A stretch of 64,000 nt of DNA from contig WHVD01000010.1 in NCBI GenBank assembly GCA_015178975.1, positions 1,302,001 to 1,366,000 of the forward strand, written 5' to 3'. The notes below the pieces were generated by a model. That model was given only the letters and a program-made list of their open reading frames with translations, did not search any database and was not told the origin of the DNA. Both the position numbers and the translations under genes were made by a program. This DNA is from Hysterangium stoloniferum (Eukaryota; Basidiomycota; Agaricomycetes; Hysterangiales; Hysterangiaceae). Shown one piece after another: positions 11,601-21,739 of this stretch (position 1 is the stretch's first letter; every line of letters starts with the position of its first letter).

Positions 11601-13755
11601 TGTGGGATGGAAATTAGTGAATGAATAATATATGACCTGTCTTCACATACATGCAATTGTTACGCATTGAATGATCTTGATGTCTTCATGACGCGAAATA
11701 CTATCAGTACTATGCAAAAGATCCACAATTGACGACAGAGGACGGGTAGATAACCCGGAGAGGTCTCGCATATCGCGAACACTGGCTAGATTACCGCAGT
11801 ATCGATCAGAATGAGAGGGGAAAAATGGGGGAATGGGAATACTTTGAAGTGGGATTGAAAGTGACTCACGCAGCGTCGGTTGCCTTTTCTCCGACAATCC
11901 TACAGCCGCACGTATTTCAGCCCTGACGAGAGGGAGAAACTGCCCTGTGGAGACTTAAGACAGGTTCTTCGACAAGATTTATTGTATCACCTTGTTCTGA
12001 AAATTTCGCCAGGGCGGATGCTGCGCTTGATCGAACATCAGAGTCAGAGTCGTTCAACAGTGCAACAATGTCGGGAATGACACCCTCAATGGCGGCTCGA
12101 AATTCGGCTGTGGTCAAATGTCAGCTGGATTCCCATCCCAATGTTACACACCGCACCTTCCTCTGAAAATTTCCCCAGGGCCGATACTGTGCTTGACCGA
12201 ACGTCAGAGTCAGAGTCCTTCAACAGTGCAAGAACATCGGGAATGACTCCCGCAATGGCGGCTCGAAATTCGGCTGTGGGCAAATGTCAGCTGGATTCCC
12301 ATCCCAATGTCACAGACCGCACCTTGTTCTGAAACCATCCCCAGGGCCGATACTGCGCTTGATCGAACGTAAGAGTCAAAGTCCTTCAAGAGTGCAAGAA
12401 CATCGGGAATGACTCCCGCAATGGCGGCTCGAAATTCGGCTGTGGGCAAATGTCAGCTGGATTCCCATCCCAATGTCACAGACCGCACCTTGTTCTGAAA
12501 CCATCCCCAGGGCCGATACTGCGCTTGATCGAACGTAAGAGTCAAAGTCCTTCAAGAGTGCCAGAACGTCGAGAATGGCACCCGCAATGGCGGCTCGAAA
12601 TTCGGCTGTGGTCAAATATCAGCCGGATTCCCATCCTATTGTTACATACCGCACCTTGCTTTGAAACGTTCCCCAGGACCGATACTGCCCTTGATCGAAC
12701 GTAAGAGTCAGAGTCCTTCAACAGTGCAACAATGTCGGGAATGACACTCCCAAATTCGGCTGTGGTCAAATGTCACCTGGATCCCGATCCCAATGTCACA
12801 CACCGCACCTTGGTCTGAAAGCTTTCCCAGGGCCGATACTGCGCTTGATCGAACATAAGAGTCAGAGTGCTTCAATAGTGCAACAATGTCGGGAATGACA
12901 CCCCCAATGGTGGCTCGAAATTCGGCTGTGATCAAATGTGAGCCGGATTCCCATCCCAATGTCCCACACCGCACCTTGCTTTGAAACCATCCCTAGGGTC
13001 GAGGCTGCGCTTGATCGAACGCCCCAGTCAGAGCCCTTCAACAGTGAAACAATATCGGGAATAGCACCCGCAATGGCGACTCGAAATTCGGCTGTGGTCA
13101 AATGTCAGCGGGATTCCCATCCCACTGCCACACACCGCACCTTGCTCTGAAAACTTCCCCAGCGCCGATACTGCGCCTGACAGAACGTCAGAGTCAGAGT
13201 GCTTCAACAGTACAACAATGTCGGGAATAACACCAGCAATGGCCGCTCGAAATTCGACTGTGGTTAAATGTCAACTGGATTCCCATCCCATGATCACACA
13301 CCGCACCTTGCTCTGAAAACTTCCCCAGCGCCCATACTGCGCCTGACAGAACGTCAGAGTCAGAGTGCTTCAATAGTACAACAATGTCGGGAATAACACC
13401 AGCAATGGCCGCTCGAAATTCGACTGTGGTTAAATGTCAACTGGATTCCCATCCCATGATCACACACCGCACCTTGCTCTGAAACCTTCCCCAGGACCGA
13501 TACTGCGCTTGATCGAACGTAAGAGTGAGAGTCCTTCAACAGTCCAACAATGTCAGGAATGACACCCGCAATGGCCGCTCGAAATTCGGCTGTAATCAAA
13601 TGTCAGCCGGATTCCCATCCCATTGTCACACACCGCACCTTGCTCTGAAACCTTCCCCAGGACCGAAACTGCCCTTGATCGAACTTCAGAGTCAGAGTCC
13701 TTCAACAGTGCAACAATGTCGGCAATGGCACCGACCATCCCAGTCGGGAATCTAG
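8611..13755 (-). repeat. Tandem array of about 165-bp exon-plus-intron units
   Basis: Exon and intron are duplicated together: unit starts on the minus strand lie near 13755, 13589, 13424, 13258, 13097, 12930, 12760, 12608, 12442, 12277 and 12111, then near 11455, 11287, 11124, 10956, 10795, 10632, 10466, 10300, 10134, 9967, 9803, 9637, 9471, 9305 and 9139, with a last diverged exon near 8988. Intron sequences are as conserved as exons, which indicates recent duplication or gene conversion. A 12-nt in-frame deletion occurs in the 12760 exon and a 3-nt one in the 11287 exon, so the frame is kept. Confidence 0.9.
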
Positions 13756-13988
13756 CTGAACACCGGTGCATATTATATCGTACTCCTCCTCCGCTTGGCA
13801 TTTTCTTACCACATTCCACTAGTAATTCTTCCACAGAACCATCTGCTTTTTTAACCCTTTTCTTCAACCACTCTTTTTCTTTTCCTGTTGTCATAATAAT
13901 TAAGTACGTGTGCTTTGACTCGTGGTTTAGGCAGTTTACCGGCTATTAAACCCTTTTCTTTTAGCATTGTTCGGCAATCCGCTGCCCA
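8611..13988 (-). CDS. Multi-exon HEAT-repeat protein (about 27 repeats), probably the C-terminal part of the DUF6535 gene
   Basis: A minus-strand array of exons each encoding one 39-residue HEAT repeat of the type AEFRAAIAGVIPDIVALLKD followed by SDSYVRSSAVSALGKVSEQ. I count 11 repeats from 13755 to about 11990 and 16 from about 11455 to 8822, the last two diverged. The typical exon is 117 nt, phase 1 at both ends; introns are about 49 nt, begin GTGCGGTGTG and end CTGACATTTGACCACAG with a CTGAC branch site. A linker exon at about 11940-11650 (QFLPLVRAEIRAAVG...) joins the two halves. Upstream exons at 13810-13884 and within 13940-13988 connect in frame to the DUF6535 exon, separated only by a TGA at 13989. 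The end is modelled as TGA at 8611. HEAT repeats form protein-binding solenoids; the partner is unknown. Confidence 0.75.
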
Positions 13989-15689
13989 TCAATCAGCTTC
14001 TTTGCCGGAGCCATGGAAAAAATCCCTACTAAGATGCCAATATGCTAACATTAACCGTTCGCAGGTTACACGTAAGCCCTCCTTTTCTGACAGTGCTCCA
14101 TCAATAGTCGCCGTCATCAATGTCCTTCGCTCGTATGGAGCTGCACCCATAGTGGCCACCGTTTCAATGTGTGAGTCTGCCGGCACCTCTCGGTTACCGT
14201 CATCATCCATGTTTACCCAAATACCAATATGAACGGCCCACCCCAATGTCTTCACGCAAGGATCTAAATTGTCCAACCGATGTAATGGCCTCCCAACATG
14301 TAGGAGAGTTTTGAAGGGCGTAAGGTACTCTTTGTTCATGAGTTTTCCTGTTGGCGGCGATAGGACTCGTGACATTGCAAGGAGAGAAACTTCTGCAAGT
14401 GCTGCATCACGTATAGTGACGGGACCTGCCGTGAGGTGAAAGCAATTCTCCAAAACTTTGCACAATTTCTCCGTGACGGCTCGTTGGCACAAGGCAATCC
14501 GCAACTGTTCACATTGTTTAGCACCTGCTACAGCCCTAATTGCCTCGTTAACTGCCTCCTCCGATGTGGAGTTTGCAATCACCCATGCCAGGACATCAGC
14601 TTCAAGTTTGGCGCGTGGAGGCTTGCCATGCAACTCGGCGAAGAACCGAGAAAGCCTTTGAAGCCATTCAGAAATTCTGAATGTATACGCCCTTGTTGGT
14701 GGCGAAGATCCACAGTGGTCTGATGTGGCCGAGTCATACTTTGCACTTGCAGAAACGACTGGGAAAAACCGTGACGCTGTTGTCTGAAAGGGACAAGCGG
14801 GGGACAACAAGGGAAAAACGGTGCCGAGTATATATAGAACGATTCCAAATATGGTCAAAAAAAGCATAAGAACGCCCAATGCTACACTGCTATTCCAGGT
14901 GAATAAGACGAGACCTGCAGAGAAAAGGAGGAGAGCTAGTTGAATCAACAGCGGGATTCCAGTAACAACTGATTCGAGGTGCCATTGCTGTGCTCTCTGG
15001 ACACGAAGGAGACGTGCACATGCATCACTTGAGCGATTTCCGAGGGACACAGGAATATACTTCGCCAGCCATTCTCTTGCAAGTACAGCACAAAGAGCAC
15101 TGAAGAGAGTTAGACCGAGACTAATGAACCACAAATAGTTGACGATATGGGATAATTTGGAGACTTGAAAAGGCTGAGAGGTAGGTACAGCGAAGTGATT
15201 TTGAAGCGCCTGAAGGATTTCCTGAACAGGATCTACCTGCAAATTCTTCCTACTTTCGATCAGGAAGGCGGTGAGAATCGCTCCAAACAAACCCGCCTGA
15301 AAAGCTGTGAATTAATTGAATATCTATGAAGGAAAACGAATTCTACGTACAAATATTAGAAGCTCCTCGACACCAATTTGCAATGATTTGACCAGTTCTT
15401 TGTCCTCATTTTCTGCTTCCTTCAGATATAATGACCATATTTTTGAGTCCGATTCAACGTGTTTGCTATAGGGGTTATCGTCCTCGCTTTTCAAGCCATG
15501 ATGGCCACTGGATGCCGCCTCGGTTGGGCTTGAGGGAACATTGGCAGACAAAGGTTGACGGTTGGTCGTTCCTTGTTGCTCTGCTTGCGTGCCTCAGTTT
15601 AGAATAAGTGTAAACTTTGATTTAATACCTGAGACAAACGGTATCTGTGATTCAGCGTAGCTAAGGTCTTGTGCATACTGCGAAGCCAT
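13989..15689 (-). CDS. DUF6535-domain membrane protein
   Basis: Three exons: 15629-15689 (ATG, MASQYAQDLSYAESQ), 15351-15592 and 13989-15296, with introns of 36 and 54 nt that have GT/AG ends. The second exon junction joins VEELLIF to AGLFGAILTAFLIESRKNL, the DUF6535 signature typical of agaric proteins. Hydrophobic stretches follow: YLWFISLGLTLFSALCAVLA, a pair at IPLLIQLALLLFSAGLVLF and ALGVLMLFLTIFGIVLYIL. With the segment in the signature this gives about four membrane helices. As written the protein is 536 aa and stops at TGA 13989. Beyond it the frame continues (WAADCRTMLKEKGLIAG) and splices into the HEAT array, so the TGA may be a recent nonsense mutation or a sequencing difference. 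Function of DUF6535 is unknown. Confidence 0.8.
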
Positions 15690-16025
15690 GCTCAGTCAGT
15701 TGGACGCTTCAAACGGTCGATATAATGTACTCCATTTCAATAAGCGCCCCCGAAACCCGATGGCGGGTGCACAAGAATCACATTAGCTATAATGAATCCG
15801 GTATTGGCCTACGAGTGGCGCGCGCTAACCAAAGCTTGTTTGCCTTTTCTATTTTTACCGCTGCGAACGTGCCTTGTCGGCAGCCTGTACTCTTGGTAAA
15901 AGACTGCAAATGATTTTGTAGATGGTTTTGTAGAAGACTCATAGTTGTGGCAGCTTCTCGGTCAAACAAAACAGAGTTTAGGGTTTACTCGATTCTGTCC
16001 ATTAACAGGCATACGCCAGATGGGC
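15690..16025. other. Probable promoter region of the DUF6535-HEAT gene
   Basis: No coding support. It lies directly upstream of the ATG at 15689. No TATA box or other motif can be assigned with confidence. Confidence 0.35.
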
Positions 16026-16575
16026 CTTACAGTCGGATCGTAAAACAACCATCTCTCAAGGTGTTTGTATTTCCTCCAAGTCTGATCCCATTAGTCCTTC
16101 CTTTGGCTGGCGTGACATTGGTCATCTCATCTACCACGTGACCTTCTGTACATGTACCAGGCGGTTACTAGACACTCACAAGTCTTCTACAGTCGTCAGA
16201 AAGTACGACTGAAAGTTATCTTTTCCCAGGATCAAGACTCAGTCGCTTGTATACTTCTTATGATCCACTAAAACTAAAAAGTTTCAAACAGTTTTTCAGT
16301 TCAAAACATGCTTAGAAAATTTGGCCATCATCCAAGCTCATGTCACTCTTCCAAGTTCCCTTAGTTCTTTTGTCTCGTTGTTCCTTTGTTTCATGTTTTG
16401 AGGTCGGTCAGTATCTAACAGTGGACTCCGACACTCGACACGGCATACCATCCAAGATGCGGAATACGGCATTATCTCCTATTCAGAAAAAAACGAACAC
16501 ACAAAAAACATGCATTTTGCGTGGCTTGTGGGGGTCTTTCCTGGGTGTATAGCGGTCAATACTTTGGTCAGTATA
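16026..16575. repeat. Anonymous segment duplicated at 60912-61300 plus 62620-62790
   Basis: From GTCGTAAAACAACC-like sequence at about 16035 to TGGGTGTATAGCGG at 16550, the order and wording match 60912-61300 and then 62620-62790. The second copy is interrupted by about 1.3 kb. Short frames in both strands are conserved only as sequence, so I cannot tell whether it was once coding. It also carries the GACACTCGACACGGCATAC motif in both places. Confidence 0.75.
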
Positions 16576-16756
16576 TTCGATCATCAGGCAATTTATCATT
16601 ATATCGCAACTCGCCCACAATCGCATTCAATCATCCTCACCGAACATTTCTCTTTCGTCGCCTAAGACTCTTTTCCCCACGTTCACTATCACACCGGCCG
16701 GCCACATCAGGTAGTATACGGTTCCCAGGTATAGAGGCCCCAAGGCACAATATCTT

Positions 16757-17470
16757 TCAATGAGTAATATAGGCTACTCTCTTATCCGGTGACTGTCTTA
16801 TCCTGAGGGTGAGATGCCGTCTACTTTGTAGGAGACGCCTGAAGCGCGCTGTTTGTGGGCTGTTTAGTACCTCATTTAGGGATATGGGTTTACGGGTATT
16901 ATGGCATTCATTTAGATAATCAGGAATGCTTGAATCGTCCAAGAAGCGGTGTGTAATTATGGAGGATAAGAAGATTGAATCAAAAATAGAAGGGAGTCAG
17001 GAGTTGTAACGGAATTAGAAAGAACGGGGGAGGGAAGTGAGCTGAGAAGACGATCCCAACCTAGTGATGTCACCTGCTTGGCTTCTTTCAGACGAATTTC
17101 AGATACTAGGGTTTGTACAATTCGTATGTAGCGAACTTGGGATTTCCTCATACGAAGTACTTCAGAAACGGCCTATAATCTTCATTGCACACAGCCTTGG
17201 AGGGATTATTCTCAAACACGTGGGTTAATTTCTGTCATATCTGTCTGGCTGGAATTCAATGTTGACGCTTGTCAGGCTGTGATTCAATGTCTGCGTGGAT
17301 GATGCTGGGGTGTAAGCATCATAACCATACGTCAAAATCCTGGCGGCAGGCACATCCTGCGGGAAGAAATCGCGAAGCCAAAGACTCCCGTTGTCTGTTG
17401 TCCACGATGCTTCACGATGTCCATCCAACCCGTGGACGGCAACGATGCTGTAAAAGACGAGTGAGTCTCG
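16757..17470. pseudogene. SesB/PGAP1-like serine hydrolase (DUF676-type) relic, broken by inversion
   Basis: The minus strand at 17225-17440 reads IVAVHGLDGHREASWTTDN, then LWLRDFFPQDVPAARILTYG and YDAYTP, the oxyanion/HG start of the alpha/beta-hydrolase domain common at the N-terminus of fungal NLR-like proteins. The following part with the nucleophile elbow, RPIIFIAHSLGGIILKH (G-x-S-x-G as A-H-S-L-G-G), lies on the plus strand at about 17165-17215. The two halves therefore face each other and cannot be one gene now. Minus-strand frames at 16757-17151 may be further remnants. No NACHT or repeat domain is seen nearby. Confidence 0.65.
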
Positions 17471-17474
17471 GTGG

Positions 17475-19370
17475 ACAATAGAATTTGATATTTGATTACT
17501 TACTCGATTATCGGAGAAATACCTGGTGAAAGCTTCTTGATGCCGAAACCCTGAGAGCGGCTTTGTTCTTGAGGGTTGGATTGGAATGCATCACGTACTA
17601 GTCCGATTGAAGGCGATAAGGAACCGTTAGACCGTAACTGCTGCGGAGGGATCAGAAAAGAACCCAGAGATTCTGGCTCTTCAGAGTATAAATCGTTTCA
17701 GACGATTAAAGATAGGAATCATTGTTTGGAAATTTTCTCGGAGTGAGGGTTGTTGGTGTGAGTTCACAATGGCGGAGCTAGAAGGGGAAACACTGCCCTA
17801 ACGTGCGGTGGAGCCTGAGAACGATAAGCGTGACAAGTCACCAGGCTTTTCCCGTGGCCACTTCCCACGCCTATGATTTCCCTTAACCTCCGTTCACCCA
17901 TTGTACTCAAAGAAAGACCACAGGTTTCATCAAGAATCTGTATCTTAGCACAACCACTGTTGCGCATTCCAGGTCTGAACGGATGGAGCCGTGAAGTCTC
18001 GCCGTATGCACAATCTTTCATTGCAGTTGAACACTACATTATTTGACGTTTCTTCTCAACGTAGTACAATTTCCTTTACGTGACGCTCGGAAGAACAACG
18101 TGTTCCCTTTAACAACATGCGTACGTTATATTAGCAGATATTGTGGAACTTAATAATCAGCTGCTGTTGGCAGCGGGTCGGTAATTTTTGCAAGTGATTG
18201 CCACCAAGTTCCACCTTACAAAATCATTGTTGCTTCCGTCTCGTCTTGCTACTTATCACCCATAGCCGTCGGTTATTCACCGTGCTCTTCTTTGACCTCA
18301 ATGTGGGTGGTGTGCCGATAGAACTTGAGGACCAGTGGCAGAGAGGCCGATATTCTAGGAACTAACTGATACGCCAAATTGGATTGCTCTATCTCCCAAG
18401 CTTCCACAACCGTCTTTTTTCAAATGCAATGAATTTATAGCTAGATATTAACCGTATCTATTGAGGATCTAGTTATTCTTCAGAGTTTGGTGTAAATCCT
18501 GTATCACCAAGTCGGCGCCTGATTTGCTTGGGTAAACGAAATATGGATTGTTGTGTTCCGCTCGGGGTGGGGGTGCGGTTTTGAAGCCAGCTGTTTCTCT
18601 TTGATCTTGGAGCAGCTTCGTGAGTCAAAGTCGGGCCAGCTAGGTCCACTCAGTTCTGTTCACACCGCAAGTAGAAACAGTGTGAATACTGTGTTTGTGT
18701 TTGTTCACGTCATAATATTGTGACACGACCATGACCCTCTGTACTCAAGCTAACGAACTTAGACATCCCGCGTCAGCATTCGCTCAGCACATTCGCTCAG
18801 CACATCAGCGTTTGGCCTTTTTAAAAAAATTGATTATTTTGAGGTTCACAATACCCGAAACACACATCATTGCATATTAACTCGGCAACTACTTCCTTCT
18901 TGGAAGGTCGGAACTACACCACACCACATCAAGAAACATATCTTACCATGCAGCACACTGCTCGTCGTCTTTAACAGTGGGTCCGACCACCATCCCCAAA
19001 CTTATTCGTTATACTTCATTCCTTGGTTAATCTCCCCTTCCCCAGACCTGTGAAAGGTCTCGCTCCTCGCCTCCCCGGCCCACACTCCAGTCTTTCGGTC
19101 GAAGTTCTTTCTATTTTAACTTTTTAACTAAGACCCACCCCTTTCTTTGCTCATATCGTATCCTATCCGGATGGGTTCTGTCCTAGAGATGCAGGGAATT
19201 TTGACCGCAGGGGCCAGCGGCGGGATCCCTCCATCGCATGAGAATAAATATTACATGGTTCCAAGAACTAAAATGGAAAGATAGTTTTTATGGCCAGTCA
19301 AGTTTTCGGTGCACCTGGCACCTCGAGAACCTCAAAGTATAACTCTCTCTCGGTTTCAAACTCAGGGGCG
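17475..19370. other. Intergenic region with no recognisable gene
   Basis: About 1.9 kb of mixed composition. A minus-strand frame at 17764-18021 (85 codons) has no recognisable motif and no supporting splice pattern. No repeats shared with other parts of the window were noticed. Confidence 0.4.
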
Positions 19371-19389
19371 GTTTTATGTGATGGGTGGG

Positions 19390-19850
19390 GTCACACCCTC
19401 AGTGATATCCGCAACGACATCGACTACACCTCACAGATTACATTACAGACCCGATATCATTTTCAAAAATTTCAATCGCTGGTGAAAAGACGTGCCTTCC
19501 AGTGCACTCGTGTGTAAGGCATAGCTGGAGCTTGCTCTCGATAAACTGTGGAGGGTTATTGACGAGCCAGCTGCATTGTTCAAATTGCTTGGCCCAATGC
19601 ATGCGGCGAATCAGAACTCAGTGTATAGTGTCCGTGCTTAGGTTTTATTCTTAAATTGCCCTGACTTGATGATTCTCGATTTCTTTGGATTTCTTTTGGT
19701 GAATATTAGTGGAAGTACGCCGCAGTCATCCCACCCTCCACTTGGATCCGATTCGCCTACTACGCGTGTCGGATAAGAGGCTTTGAATACAGCAAAGATG
19801 GTACCGATAGAAGATTGATTAAGGTAAATCAGGGGAAGGTATCAACGAAA
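19390..19850 (+). pseudogene. F-box gene copy, degraded
   Basis: A frameshifted copy of the neighbouring F-box gene: it retains LVCKAWLELALDKLWR, LFKLLGPMHAANQNSVYSV, the same intron position (GTCCGTGC donor, ATTAG acceptor) and then WKYAAVIPPSTWIRFAYYA. The first part is out of frame with the rest. It lies about 800 bp upstream of the better copy and in the same orientation, so it is a tandem duplicate. Confidence 0.7.
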
Positions 19851-20231
19851 TCTGGCTTCGAAGCCTTTAAAGTGGTCGTCTGTCGCCTCTAATACTTGCA
19901 AGTTTTCTGGCCTAAATGTTGAAGACACCGATGTGAAACCAAGAGGTGCGTGACGCATCACCAATGAACTAGTGACCACTGGCGGTGGCAGCACTATCAG
20001 GCCATATTGTTCACCTTTACGCTATTCACTCGTTGGCGACTATATTTTACCATATTTTTTATTTATTCAGCATTTTATTTTATATATGGAGGCCCCCGAT
20101 AGGCTTGTTGTTCTCAAAACTTTCACATTTTTTCAGAAGCTTTTGACATTTAAGTAGAATGTGGGAATTATCAAACAAATGTTTGTCACCAGTACTTGAT
20201 ACAAATTCTCGGCGTGTTCTCGGCGCCCACA

Positions 20232-21735
20232 ATGCCATCAACGATACCTCACAGAGTACATAACATACCTGATATCATCTCCATTGTTTTCAACTGTCTT
20301 AATGTAGAAACATCTCTGAATCACGCACTAGTTTGCAAGGCGTGGCTGGAGCCCGCTCTTGATGAAATGTGGTGGTATACTAACCAACCAGCTAATTTGT
20401 TTAAATTGCTCGGTCCAATGCATATGACGAGCCAAGACTCTGTGTATACTGTCTGTGGATGCTTTTATTCTATATTCCCAAACTGAACTGACTTTGGGAC
20501 TCTATTTCTTTTAAATTATGTTGGTGGACTGTAGTGGAGGTACTCTGCTGCCGGTATCCTACTCTGTGCCTGGACAAGATTCGACTATTATGCGCGTCGG
20601 ATAAGATGTTTTCTATATCAAGACGATGGTAGCAGTGAATTAAAGGCTAATATTGACGTATCTGTTCTTGTTGAAATAGCTCGAGCGCGACCTAAACTCA
20701 TTATACTTCTCCACTTGCAACATCTGGCATGGTACAGCATCCACTTTGGCTATGCGACGTTATTCATGCACTCTGAATTGTCGAATTTAGTAATTTCTAT
20801 CAAGGGAGATTTGATGGATGCGCACGCATTCAAAGAAGCCGGCACATTTCTATACGAATGTTCGTCTAGGCTCCCTCGGCTCACTTCGTTATTGATAACT
20901 TTGGAAACCCTGAAGCCTCTTCTGTGCCGCCAAACCATCAAAGAATTCCATTTAATACACTCAGAGCTTTGTTTCACAGAGTGATTTGGAAGAAATTGCT
21001 CAACGATGGCCTAATTTAACAGAACTCCACTTGGCTCCCGACCCATACATTGATTCTCCCCCTTGACTAACACTCTCCACTCTTGTATCATTGGCTAGAC
21101 ACTGTCCTGGGCTGGGCCACATAGGCCTCTACCTTGATGCTGCCACTCCATCCCTGTACAGTGACCCACTCTCATTTCAGATGATTCAGATGAGGGATCT
21201 ACTCCTCATCTGAACTAACTATATACTAGAATACATGGTCTGTGCACTGGTCTGTGCACGAACTGTGCTATGGATCTAGGGAACATTAAAACTAAATATA
21301 ACAATCACATGTGTGGACCGGTCAGAACCTACACAGTCACAAGATGAGATATGAGATTATGATTAATCACATTATCATATTCTAACATTTTCATACTCTC
21401 CCTCCCTAATATTTATCGTATCGATTTCAGTACCTTCCCAATATCAAAGAAGTTTTCTAAACCCGTGGCACTCTTCCTCAGCTGCTTATGCAGTACATCA
21501 TGCCTTATTCACGGCTCAAAGCAGCTTTCGCTCGATCTCTGCATCATGAGTGGCCCGAGGACCTCCTGGCACATCGATGATAAGAGATGGACTCGGATAG
21601 TGGATTATCGTAAGCTTTGGATGGTGGTTAAAAATGATTTCCCTTTCTTAGTTGCCTCAAGGGCGGCAAAGAGTAAAAGGGGGATGGCATTGCGACGGAA
21701 GCTCAATACATTTAAAGTCAGGAAACAAAAGTGAG
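20232..21735 (+). pseudogene. F-box/leucine-rich protein gene, interrupted
   Basis: Exon 1 (20232-20450) starts MPSTIPHRVHNIPDIISIVF and contains LVCKAWLEPALDEMWWY, an F-box as in the large agaric F-box family that recruits substrates to SCF ubiquitin ligases. An 84-nt intron leads to exon 2 at 20535 (WTRFDYYARRIRCFLYQDD...). After about 20980 another acceptor (TTTCACAG) gives SDLEEIAQRWPNLTELHLAP and, past an in-frame TGA, LTLSTLVSLARHCPGLGHI, the usual C-terminal leucine-rich pattern. A truncated LTR at about 21178-21387 then interrupts it, and 21425-21735 looks like the remaining 3' part. Probably non-functional. Confidence 0.7.
21178..21387 (+). repeat. Truncated solo LTR, beta family
   Basis: It matches the last about 210 bp of the LTRs at 32844-33159 and 49765-50057: CTAACTATATACTA, TACATGGTCTGTGCAC, ACTAAATATA and a terminal ATATTCTAACA. 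The first about 85 bp are missing and no target duplication is visible. Confidence 0.7.
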
Positions 21736-21739
21736 ATAA

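Noticed and set aside
9410..13949. Plus-strand frames across the HEAT array
   Set aside because: Antisense shadows of the repeat: the same 'RNSAVVKCQLDSHP' type text recurs because the DNA is repeated.
17764..18021. Possible gene on the minus strand
   Set aside because: 85 codons, no motif, no neighbours that suggest function.
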